A stretch of 64,000 nt of DNA from Benzoatithermus sp046349415 (GTDB lineage: Bacteria > Pseudomonadota > Alphaproteobacteria > Geminicoccales > Geminicoccaceae). Location: assembly GCA_046349415.1 (NCBI GenBank), contig JAXMCJ010000026.1, forward strand, positions 10,589 through 74,588, in the 5' to 3' direction. Positions 54,085-64,000 of the stretch are shown here, piece by piece. How positions within the stretch are numbered: position 1 is the stretch's first letter; each line of letters begins with the position of its first letter. Position numbers and translations under genes: made by a program. The notes below the pieces were generated by a model, which saw only the letters and a program-made list of their open reading frames with translations, was not told the origin of the DNA and searched no databases.

Positions 54085-55626
54085 ATGCGCGCGTGGCTCG
54101 CACGTCGTCCCGTGCTCGGCCTGCTGCTGGCCGGGGGCGTGACCGCGACGGCCTTGCCGCCGCTCTATCTGCTGCCCGCCCTGCTGGGCTTCGGAGTGCT
54201 GGTGGCCGCGCTGCATCGCGATCGGCCCGGCCCGGCGATCGCGTTCCTGCGCGGCACGGCGTTTGGCTTCGGCCTTTTCCTGGCCGGCCTCTACTGGGTC
54301 GGGATCGCGTTCTTCGCCGACGCGGAGCGCTTCGGCATCTATGCCGTGCCGGCCGTCTTGGGGCTCGCCTTGCTGTTGGCGTTGACCGCCGGCCTTGCCG
54401 CCGCGCTCGTGGCGCTGCGGCGCTGGCGTTCCCTCGAGGCGCAAGCGCTCGCCTTCGCCGCGGCCTGGACCCTGGCGGAGCCGCTCCGCGGCGCGCTGGG
54501 CCTGCAGTTCCCTTGGAACCCGATCGCGTCGGTCTGGGCGATCAGCGACGTGACGCTCCAGGCCGTGGGATGGGTTGGCACTTACGGCCTCAGCCTGGTC
54601 ACCGTCGCCGCGGCATCCCTGACTGCGCCCCTGTTTCTCGCCGGCGCCGCCCGGCGGCGGGCACCATTGGTCGCGGCGGCCGTCCTGGTGCTCTGCCTGG
54701 TTGCGGCGGGTGGCCTGCGCCTGGCGCTCGGCCCGGAGGTGCCCGATACCAACGTGCGCATCCGCATCGTCCAGGCCAACATCGCCCAGCACCACAAGTG
54801 GGACCCGCAAAAGCGCCTGGAGTGGTTCCAGCATCACCTCACTCTTTCCGCGACCCCGGCCCAGCTGCCGCCGCAGATCATCGTCTGGCCGGAAAGTGCC
54901 GTCCCGTACGACATCGACGGTCAGGCGGAGGTGCGTGACTATCTGGCACCCGCCGTCCCCGCCGCCGGCGTCCTGCTGGTAGGTGGCGATCGCTACCAGT
55001 TCGACCGCGAGCCGCCGGTGGCGCACAACACGCTGTTCGTCCTTGGCGATCGCGCCGAGGTGCTGGATCGGTACGACAAGGTCGACCTCGTCCCGTTCGG
55101 CGAGTTCCTGCCCCTGCGCGGGGTGCTCGGCCGCCTGGGCTTGCGCAAGCTGACCGAGGGCTCAGTCGACTTCCAGCCGGGCGAGGGGCGCCGCACGCTG
55201 CATCTGCCCGGCCTGCCGCCGGCAAGTCCGCTGATCTGCTACGAGGCCGCGTTTCCGGCGGAGGCGACCGATCCGGCCGACCGCCCGGCGTGGCTGGTGA
55301 ACATCACCAACGATGCCTGGTTCGGGCGCAGCTCCGGCCCCTACCAGCATCTGGCGATGGCGCGGATGCGCGCCGTTGAGGAGGGTCTGCCCCTGGTCCG
55401 GGCGGCGAACACGGGCATCTCGGTGGTGACGGACGCCTATGGCCGCATCCGCGACGAGCTGCCGTTGAACCAGACGGGGATCATCGACGCCTATCTGCCT
55501 GGGCCGCTGCCCCGGGCATCCTTCGGCCGACGCCATCTGATTCCTGTCACGCTGGGGTTGCTGCTGTTCGCCGCAGGCGTTAGCCTATTGATAGAGCGAA
55601 GAGCATTGGACATCGCGCGAGACTAG
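54085..55626 (+). CDS. lnt: Apolipoprotein N-acyltransferase Lnt
   Basis: Lnt attaches the third acyl chain to bacterial lipoproteins in the inner membrane. The 513-residue product has about six N-terminal helices, then a periplasmic nitrilase-fold domain with the catalytic triad: Glu in WPESAVPYD (about 271), Lys in YDKVDLVPFGEFLP (about 332) and Cys in PLICYEAAFP (about 385). NITNDAWFGRSSGPYQHLAM and RAANTGISVV are conserved late motifs. A final helix precedes the C-terminus. It lies in the phoH-ybeY-corC-lnt series. Confidence 0.95.
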   Translation: MRAWLARRPVLGLLLAGGVTATALPPLYLLPALLGFGVLVAALHRDRPGPAIAFLRGTAFGFGLFLAGLYWVGIAFFADAERFGIYAVPAVLGLALLLALTAGLAAALVALRRWRSLEAQALAFAAAWTLAEPLRGALGLQFPWNPIASVWAISDVTLQAVGWVGTYGLSLVTVAAASLTAPLFLAGAARRRAPLVAAAVLVLCLVAAGGLRLALGPEVPDTNVRIRIVQANIAQHHKWDPQKRLEWFQHHLTLSATPAQLPPQIIVWPESAVPYDIDGQAEVRDYLAPAVPAAGVLLVGGDRYQFDREPPVAHNTLFVLGDRAEVLDRYDKVDLVPFGEFLPLRGVLGRLGLRKLTEGSVDFQPGEGRRTLHLPGLPPASPLICYEAAFPAEATDPADRPAWLVNITNDAWFGRSSGPYQHLAMARMRAVEEGLPLVRAANTGISVVTDAYGRIRDELPLNQTGIIDAYLPGPLPRASFGRRHLIPVTLGLLLFAAGVSLLIERRALDIARD

Positions 55627-55629
55627 AGG

Positions 55630-56034
55630 ATGAGCGACCCCCATCCCACGGACGTCCGGGTCGGCGGCTTGGTGCGGGAGCGGCGGATGGCCATGGGAAT
55701 GAGCCAGGAGCGGCTCGGCTCCCTGTTGGGTGTCACCTATCAGCAGGTGCAGAAATACGAGCGGGGCGCCAACCGGATCGGCTCCAGCCGCCTCGAGGCG
55801 TTGTGCGGTATCTTGGGTGTGCCCGCCGGCTACTTTCTCGAGGACCATGTCGGCAGGGGCCTTGCGGAAGTCGGCACATCGTTCGACCTGTCCATGGCGC
55901 CTGGACTCAACCCCGACAGTCGGGCGCTGCTCGCCGCGTTCGAGGGCATCGTCGACCGCGAGGTGCGGCGGCGAATCCTCGAATTGACGCAAACCCTGGC
56001 TGCGGCGGCCAGGCGAGACGCCGCTGACCCTTGA
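55630..56034 (+). CDS. XRE-family HTH transcriptional regulator
   Basis: A 134-residue protein with an N-terminal helix-turn-helix: VGGLVRERRMAMGMSQERLG then LGVTYQQVQKYERGANRIGS and RLEALCGILGVPAGYFLED. This is the small alphaproteobacterial Xre type commonly encoded between lnt and metK. The C-terminal half is helical and probably dimerises. It starts 3 nt after the lnt stop. Its conserved place before metK suggests a role in controlling S-adenosylmethionine synthesis (inference). Confidence 0.9.
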   Translation: MSDPHPTDVRVGGLVRERRMAMGMSQERLGSLLGVTYQQVQKYERGANRIGSSRLEALCGILGVPAGYFLEDHVGRGLAEVGTSFDLSMAPGLNPDSRALLAAFEGIVDREVRRRILELTQTLAAAARRDAADP

Positions 56035-56154
56035 CCCTGTCCCGCCCGCACTGATAGGTGCCCCCGGTTCTTAGCGCGCCGACGCGCGCCGCTGCACGGG
56101 TAGCCCTCGCCCCGGCGGCCCAAGTCGCCACCGATGCTCAGGAGCGCCGCCATC

Positions 56155-57330
56155 ATGGCCGCCAACGATTTTCTGTTTACCAGCGAATCAGTGTCTGAGG
56201 GTCATCCGGACAAGGTCTGCGACCGCATCTCCGACGAGGTGGTCGACCTGTTCCTGCGTGAGTACCCGTTCGCCCGCGTCGCCTGCGAGACGCTCGCCAC
56301 GACCAATCGGGTGGTGATTGCCGGCGAGGTGCGGCCGGGTCCGGGCAGCAAGATCACCTCGGATCTGATCGCCCACACGGCGCGCATGGCGATCAAGGAC
56401 ATAGGCTACGAGCAGGACGGTTTCCACTGGCACAATGCCCGGATCGACGTGCTGCTGCACGAGCAGTCCGCCGACATCGCCATGGGCGTGGACGCCGGTG
56501 AGCAGAAGGACGAGGGCGCCGGCGATCAGGGGATCATGTTCGGCTATGCCACGGCCGAGACGCCGGCCATGATGCCGGCGCCGATCCAGTTCGCGCACGA
56601 TCTGCTGCGGCGCCTCGCCGCGGACCGTCACTCCGGCGTGCTGCCGCAGCTCGGCCCGGACGCGAAGAGCCAGTTCACCCTGCGCTATGTCGGCGGCAAG
56701 CCGGTCGGCGCCACGTCGATCGTGCTTTCCACCCAGCATGCGGCCGGCCATTCGCCGGCGGACATCAAGGAGCTGGTGCGTCCCTACGTGCTGTCGATGC
56801 TGCCCGACGGCTGGATGTGCCCCGAGACCGAATTCTACGTCAATCCGACCGGCAATTTCGTCATTGGCGGCCCCGACGGGGACGCCGGCCTGACCGGGCG
56901 CAAGATCATCGTCGACACCTATGGTGGCGCGGCGCCGCATGGCGGCGGGGCGTTCTCGGGCAAGGACCCGACCAAGGTCGACCGATCGGCCGCCTATGCC
57001 GCCCGCTATCTCGCCAAGAACGTCGTGGCTGCCGGCCTCGCCGAGCGCTGCGTCATCCAGCTGTCCTACGCCATCGGCGTGTCGCGGCCCCTGTCGATCT
57101 ACGTCGACACCTACGGCACCGGCGAGGTCGACGAGGCGCGGCTCGGCGTGGTTCTCAACGAGATCATGAACCTGAGCCCGCGCGGCATCCGCGAGCACCT
57201 GCAGCTCAATCGGCCGATCTATGCTCGCACCTCCGCCTATGGGCATTTCGGCCGGGTCGCCGAGGAGGATGGCGGCTTCTCCTGGGAGCGCACCGACCTC
57301 GCTGCCGAGCTGCGACGCGCGTTCAACTGA
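56155..57330 (+). CDS. metK: S-adenosylmethionine synthase MetK
   Basis: MetK makes S-adenosylmethionine from methionine and ATP. The 391-residue product has FTSESVSEGHPDKVCDRISD with His17, GAGDQGIMFGYA (about residues 121-132), and GGGAFSGKDPTKVDRSAAY with the phosphate-binding P-loop-like segment (about 263-281). The ATG at 56155 is chosen for CAGGAG upstream; an ATG at 56134 is possible. No known SAM riboswitch was recognised in the 120 bases upstream. It feeds the methyltransferase TrmB encoded directly after it. Confidence 0.96.
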   Translation: MAANDFLFTSESVSEGHPDKVCDRISDEVVDLFLREYPFARVACETLATTNRVVIAGEVRPGPGSKITSDLIAHTARMAIKDIGYEQDGFHWHNARIDVLLHEQSADIAMGVDAGEQKDEGAGDQGIMFGYATAETPAMMPAPIQFAHDLLRRLAADRHSGVLPQLGPDAKSQFTLRYVGGKPVGATSIVLSTQHAAGHSPADIKELVRPYVLSMLPDGWMCPETEFYVNPTGNFVIGGPDGDAGLTGRKIIVDTYGGAAPHGGGAFSGKDPTKVDRSAAYAARYLAKNVVAAGLAERCVIQLSYAIGVSRPLSIYVDTYGTGEVDEARLGVVLNEIMNLSPRGIREHLQLNRPIYARTSAYGHFGRVAEEDGGFSWERTDLAAELRRAFN

Positions 57331-58046
57331 GCGAGGCGCGCGGCAATCCACCTCCCGGAACCGGCCACCGCATCCTGCATGGCCGCAGGCAGGGGCCGCG
57401 TCTGCGGCCCGAGGCGCTGCGGCGTCTCGGGCAGGTCCTGCCCAGAATGCAGATTGCCGTCGCGGCCGGGGCCGTCCTCGAACCGCGCTCCCTGTTCACC
57501 TCGCCGCCGACCGAGGTCTGGCTCGAGATCGGCTTCGGCGGCGGCGAGCATCTCGCCGCGCAGGCGGCGCGCCATCGCCATGTCGGCATCATCGGCGTCG
57601 AGCCGTTCATCAACGGGGTCGCCAAGCTCATGCGCGCCGTCGAGCGCGAGGCGCTGGTCAATGTGCGCGTGCTGATGGACGATGCCCGCTTGCTGCTGCA
57701 GGCGGCCGGGAGCGGCAGCATCGACCGCGTATTCATCCTGTTTCCTGACCCTTGGCCGAAGGTTCGCCATCACAAGCGCCGGATCGTCAACCGTGAGTCG
57801 CTGGCCGACATCGCGCGTATCCTGCGCCCGGGCGGGCGCTTACGGCTGGCGACCGACCATGCGGACTATGCGCGGTGGATGCTCGCCGCGGCACTGGCCG
57901 AGCTGAGGCTTGCCTGGACTGCCGAGTCGAGCCGTGACTGGACCAGGCCCCCGCTCGACTGGGTGCCGACCAGGTACGAGACCAAGGCGCGGGCTGCCGG
58001 TCGAAGCCCCGTCTTTCTGGATTTCGTGCGGCAATCCGCCGCATGA
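57327..58046 (+). CDS. trmB: tRNA (guanine-N7)-methyltransferase TrmB, probable CTG start
   Basis: A SAM-dependent enzyme making m7G46 in tRNA. Visible are EIGFGGGEHLAAQAARH (SAM loop), GVEPFINGVAKLM, and the signature ILFPDPWPKVRHHKRRIVN, then LRPGGRLRLATDHADYARW. The family N-terminus (RILHGRRQGPRLRPEALRRL) lies upstream of the first ATG in frame (57447). No ATG, GTG or TTG covers it; CTG at 57327 overlaps the metK stop as CTGA and gives 239 residues. There is no clear ribosome binding site, so re-initiation after metK is likely. If CTG is not used, a 199-residue product from 57447 would lack the N-terminus. Confidence 0.88.
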   Translation: MSEARGNPPPGTGHRILHGRRQGPRLRPEALRRLGQVLPRMQIAVAAGAVLEPRSLFTSPPTEVWLEIGFGGGEHLAAQAARHRHVGIIGVEPFINGVAKLMRAVEREALVNVRVLMDDARLLLQAAGSGSIDRVFILFPDPWPKVRHHKRRIVNRESLADIARILRPGGRLRLATDHADYARWMLAAALAELRLAWTAESSRDWTRPPLDWVPTRYETKARAAGRSPVFLDFVRQSAA

Positions 58047-58085
58047 TGTAGATGATCGACTGATCGCCACGGCGTTTCACCAAAA

Positions 58086-58111
58086 CGGCTTGCGCGGAGC
58101 GGCACAAGCCG
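58086..58111. terminator. Hairpin between trmB and rimP
   Basis: CGGCTTG (58086-58092) pairs with CAAGCCG (58105-58111). It is a GC-rich 7-bp stem 40 bases after trmB, without a T-run; it may be a weak terminator for the metK-trmB transcript. Confidence 0.4.
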
Positions 58112-58196
58112 CCATATTCCGGCCACATCCTTCTTGACTGCTCCGAGAGAGTGGGCAAGCGCCCGCTCCCTTCGTGTTGTCGTATAGCTAGGGACG

Positions 58197-58685
58197 ATGT
58201 CCTTCAACGAGGTGGCACAGCTGATCGAGCCGACCATTCGCGATCTGGGATTCGATCTCGTCCAGGTCCGGATAATGGGCGGCGCGCGGCGGACCCTGCA
58301 GGTGATGGCCGAGCCGGCGGATCGCGGGCGGACCATGACCGTCGACGACTGCGCGGCGATCAGTCGTGCCGTTTCGGCGGTCCTCGACGTGGCGGACCCG
58401 ATCGAGGGTGCCTACTCGCTGGAGGTCAGCTCGCCCGGGATCGACCGCCCCCTGGTCCGGCCCGTCGATTTCGAGCGGTTTTCCGGCTTCGAGGCGAAGG
58501 TCGAGTGCGAGCCGGCGGTGCAGGGTCGCAAGCGCTTCAAGGGGCTGCTGCGCGGGCTGGAAGGGACCGAGGTCGTGATCGAGGAGGCGGGAGCGCGAAT
58601 GAGCATTCCGTTCGAATCCGTGCGTAAGGCCAAGCTCGTTCTCTCCGCCGATCTGCTGGCCCGGGCGGCCGGCGGGCGCGGTTGA
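58197..58685 (+). CDS. rimP: Ribosome maturation factor RimP
   Basis: A 162-residue 30S assembly factor. The N-terminal domain has LIEPTIRDLGFDLVQVRIMG and RTMTVDDCAAISRAVSAVLD; YSLEVSSPGIDRPLVRPVDF (about residues 73-92) is the family signature. It opens the conserved rimP-nusA-ylxR-infB operon, starting after a 150-base gap. A TATAGC at about 58183 could be a -10 element but lacks a good -35 partner. Confidence 0.95.
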   Translation: MSFNEVAQLIEPTIRDLGFDLVQVRIMGGARRTLQVMAEPADRGRTMTVDDCAAISRAVSAVLDVADPIEGAYSLEVSSPGIDRPLVRPVDFERFSGFEAKVECEPAVQGRKRFKGLLRGLEGTEVVIEEAGARMSIPFESVRKAKLVLSADLLARAAGGRG

Positions 58686-58709
58686 GTTCGTAGGCAGGGA
58701 ACGTCGACG

Positions 58710-60263
58710 ATGGATACGAGCTCGAGCCTGGGACGCGCCGAGATGCTGCGCGTCGTCGAGACGGTGGCTCAGGAGAAGGGCATCTCGGCCGACGAGGTGC
58801 TCGAGGCCATGGAGCAGGCCTATCAGACGGCTGCCCGCCGCACCTATGGTGCCGAGCACGAGATCGTGGCCGAGATCGACCGGCGCACCGGCGAGCACCG
58901 CCTCTATCGCGTGCTCGAGGTTGCCGATCCGGTCGAGGACACCACGAAGCAGATCGGCTTCGAGGACGCCCAGACCTACAATCCGGCGGCCCAGGTGGGC
59001 GACCATATCCTCGACCCGCTGCCGCCCATCGAGCTCGGCCGGATCGCCGCGCAGAGCGCCAAGCAGGTCATCGTCCAGCGTGTGCGCGAGGCCGAGCGCG
59101 AGCGCCAGTACAACGAGTTCAAGGATCGCATCGGCGAGGTCGTGGTCGGCGAGGTCAAGCGGGTCGAGCACGGCAACGTGCTGGTCGACCTCGGCCGGGC
59201 CGAGGCGATCGTGCGGCGCGACGACCTGATCCCGCGCGAGCTGTTCCGGCCCAAGGATCGCATCCGCTCCTATCTCTACGATGTTCGCCATGAGCTGCGA
59301 GGGCCGCAGCTGTTCCTGTCGCGGACCCATCCGGGCTTCATGGAGAAGCTGTTCGAGCAGGAGGTGCCGGAGATCTATGACGGCATCATCGAGATCAAGG
59401 CCTGCGCTCGCGATCCGGGCAGCCGCGCCAAGATCGCGGTGATCTCCAAGGACAGCAGCATCGACCCGGTCGGCGCCTGCGTCGGCATGCGCGGCAGCCG
59501 CGTCCAGGCGGTGGTCCAGGAGCTCGGCGGCGAGAAGGTCGACATCATCCCCTGGTCGCCCGATCCCGCGACCTTCGTCGTCAACGCCTTGGCCCCGGCC
59601 GAGGTCAGCAAGGTGGTTTTGGACCCGGACGCCAAGCGGATCGAGGTCATCGTCCCGGACCAGATGCAGCACATCGCGATCGGCCGCCGCGGCCAGAACG
59701 TCCGCCTCGCCTCGCAGCTCACCGGTTGGGACATCGACATCGTCTCGGACACCGACGATCGCGAGCGCCGCCAGCGCGAGTTCCGCGAGCTGACCGACAT
59801 GTTCATGGACTCGCTGAACGTCGAGGAGGTCATCGCGCAGCTGCTGGTCACCGAGGGCTTCGCCTCCATCCAGGACGTGGCGTTCACCGCCACCGAGGAG
59901 CTGGCGGGCATCGAGGGCTTCGACGAGGAGATCGCCGAGGCGCTCAAGGAGCGCGCGCAGGCCTATCTTGACGAGGTTGAGCAGAACCTGCGCGCCGAGG
60001 CTGCCGAGCTCGGCATCGCCGAGGATCTGCTGGACTATGACCAGCTGCAGCTGTCGACCATAGTGGAGCTGGGTCGGAAGGGTGTGAAGAGCCTGGAGGA
60101 TCTCGCCGACCTCGCGGCCGACGAGATGATCGAGCTCGTGCCGGATGCGGGCCTCGACGCAGAGCAGGCCGGCGCGATCATCGTGGATGCGCGCGTCCGG
60201 TTGGGCTGGATCGAGGCGGCACCCGAGAGCGAAGAGGTTGAGTTGGCCGAGGAGCCGCAGTGA
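58710..60263 (+). CDS. nusA: Transcription termination/antitermination factor NusA
   Basis: A 517-residue RNA polymerase-binding factor. The N-terminal RNAP-binding domain is about residues 1-125 (QEKGISADEVLEAMEQAYQT), the S1 domain about 130-200 (GEVVVGEVKRVEHGNVLVDL), KH1 about 210-280, and KH2 contains IAIGRRGQNVRLASQLTGW (about 325-343). Two acidic helix-hairpin repeats follow at the C-terminus (VTEGFASIQDVAFTATEEL; LDYDQLQLSTIVELGRKGV), the AR-repeat-type extension common in proteobacteria. It lies between rimP and ylxR. Confidence 0.97.
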   Translation: MDTSSSLGRAEMLRVVETVAQEKGISADEVLEAMEQAYQTAARRTYGAEHEIVAEIDRRTGEHRLYRVLEVADPVEDTTKQIGFEDAQTYNPAAQVGDHILDPLPPIELGRIAAQSAKQVIVQRVREAERERQYNEFKDRIGEVVVGEVKRVEHGNVLVDLGRAEAIVRRDDLIPRELFRPKDRIRSYLYDVRHELRGPQLFLSRTHPGFMEKLFEQEVPEIYDGIIEIKACARDPGSRAKIAVISKDSSIDPVGACVGMRGSRVQAVVQELGGEKVDIIPWSPDPATFVVNALAPAEVSKVVLDPDAKRIEVIVPDQMQHIAIGRRGQNVRLASQLTGWDIDIVSDTDDRERRQREFRELTDMFMDSLNVEEVIAQLLVTEGFASIQDVAFTATEELAGIEGFDEEIAEALKERAQAYLDEVEQNLRAEAAELGIAEDLLDYDQLQLSTIVELGRKGVKSLEDLADLAADEMIELVPDAGLDAEQAGAIIVDARVRLGWIEAAPESEEVELAEEPQ

Positions 60264-60267
60264 TCGC

Positions 60268-60929
60268 ATGACGGACGCGTCGGCCGAACATCCGCTGGTC
60301 GAGCCGGAGGTGGGGACCCGTCTCCGCCGCTGCGTCGGCACGCGCGGAGCGCGGCCGGCCGAGGCGCTGATCCGCTTTGTCGTGGGTCCCGACGCGACCC
60401 TGGTGCCCGATCTCGGCGGCCGGCTGCCGGGGCGCGGGCTCTGGGTGAGCGCCGATCGCGCGATCCTTGGCAAGGCGCTGGCGCGCAACCAGTTCGCCAA
60501 GGCGGCGCGGGCGCCGGTCCAGGCGCCGGCGGATCTGCCCGAGCGGATCGAGGGCCTGCTGGTGCAGCGCTGCCTGGATCGCGTAGGCCTCGCCAGACGG
60601 GCCGGCGGGCTGGTGGTCGGCTTCGATCAGGTCGAGGACTGGCTGCGGCATGGCCGCTGCGGGCTCGTGCTCTGTGCCCGCGACGGTGCGGCCGAGGGTC
60701 GGCGCCGGATCGAAGCCCTGGCGGGCGACGTTCCCGTCGTCGTGGCGTTCGACCGCGCCGAGCTCGGGCGTGCGGTGGGCCGCGACGAGGTCGTGCATGT
60801 TGGCGTCGCTCGTGGCGGCATCGCGCGCGAGCTGCGTGCCGAGCTGGGCCGGCTCCATGGTTTTCGAGAGTTTCGCATGCCTGATGGGCATGCTGTCCGC
60901 AACGTCGTAGCTGAAGGCACAGCCCGTCC

Positions 60930-60933
<4 letters not shown>
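60268..60933 (+). CDS. RNA-binding fusion of YlxR (DUF448) and L7Ae-like domains
   Basis: A 221-residue alphaproteobacterial fusion. Residues about 15-95 are the YlxR/DUF448 domain (RRCVGTRGARPAEALIRFVV, GGRLPGRGLWVSADRAIL). Residues about 105-200 form an L7Ae/YlxQ-like RNA-binding domain (GLARRAGGLVVGFDQVEDWL, CGLVLCARDGAAEG, RAELGRAVGRDEVVHVGV). In firmicutes these are two separate genes between nusA and infB. It probably acts in ribosome or RNA metabolism. It begins 4 nt after nusA and overlaps infB by 4 nt. Confidence 0.92.
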
Positions 60934-63938
<3,005 letters not shown>

Positions 63939-63950
63939 CCGACTCACCTT

Positions 63951-63971
63951 GCCCCGTCGCGTTCGCGGGGC
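63951..63971 (+). terminator. Hairpin after infB
   Basis: GCCCCG (63951-63956) pairs with CGGGGC (63966-63971) around a 9-base loop, followed by CCTTCTTCC. It lies 12 bases after the infB stop. The poor T-run suggests attenuation rather than complete termination before the next gene. Confidence 0.45.
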
Positions 63972-64000
63972 CCTTCTTCCGCCGGGTGACCGTTCGATGG

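Noticed and set aside
56035..56154. Possible SAM riboswitch before metK
   Set aside because: No recognisable SAM-II, SAM-V or SAM/SAH core was found by eye. A covariance-model search (Rfam) would be decisive; a hit would overturn this.

Overview
The window is a GC-rich (roughly two-thirds G+C by eye) piece of an alphaproteobacterial chromosome. Markers for that class are FliX next to FlgI, a Ros/MucR-type zinc-finger regulator, a YlxR-L7Ae fusion between nusA and infB, a CcoGHIS set, a split ccm cluster (ccmDEFGHI without ccmABC), and the order nfu-tsaB-rimI ... miaB-phoH-ybeY-corC-lnt-xre-metK-trmB-rimP-nusA-ylxR-infB. The order and composition resemble the Rhodospirillales/Geminicoccales side of the class; this is an inference from gene content, not a database match. 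No rRNA, tRNA, CRISPR array or intact insertion sequence was seen.

Layout. (1) 1-3050: flagellar genes. flgI-flgJ-flgN-like-flgK run leftward and flgK leaves the window; fliX runs divergently to the right. (2) 3190-7530: ccoG-ccoH-ccoI-ccoS, the maturation set for cbb3 oxidase, without the oxidase genes. (3) 7600-12230: an accessory zone with a decayed NADH:flavin oxidoreductase (DgcA-like) pseudogene, a DUF1028 protein, an unknown membrane protein, and a large protein made of 3 + 9 tandem repeats, the nine being in exact 141-nt register. (4) 12250-21420: HDAC-family deacetylase, glmM, a large di-haem peroxidase-like protein, dnaK-dnaJ with an intergenic hairpin, and an orphan MalK/UgpC-type ATPase. 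(5) 21430-26790: a textbook CRP-type operator in front of a small ORF, then three enzymes that each release ammonia (HutF, a threonine/serine dehydratase-like enzyme, adenine deaminase), and a leftward acylphosphatase/Tat-secreted protein pair. (6) 26990-32365: rpoH, a UbiH-family hydroxylase, and uvrC-pgsA-moaD-moaE. (7) 32375-35750: two translationally coupled leftward genes of unknown function, then a TIM-barrel isomerase-like gene. (8) 35760-40911: the leftward cytochrome c maturation operon ccmD-E-F-G-H-I. (9) 40975-49200: glnD-murJ, trpS, DUF2333, Nfu, tsaB, rimI and a convergent TusA-like gene. (10) 49440-64000: mucR with a strong palindrome in its promoter, then miaB-phoH-ybeY-corC-lnt, an XRE regulator, metK-trmB and rimP-nusA-ylxR-infB.

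Most of the window is conserved housekeeping sequence with many 1-4 nt stop/start overlaps, implying translational coupling. The cco and ccm sets both serve cytochrome assembly. The points that merit most attention are the unknown gene pair at 32375-34800, the CRP-type promoter and small ORF at 21430-21715, the palindrome in the mucR promoter, the two likely CTG start codons (phoH, trmB) that overlap the preceding stop as CTGA, the perfectly phased repeat protein, and the decayed dgcA relic.
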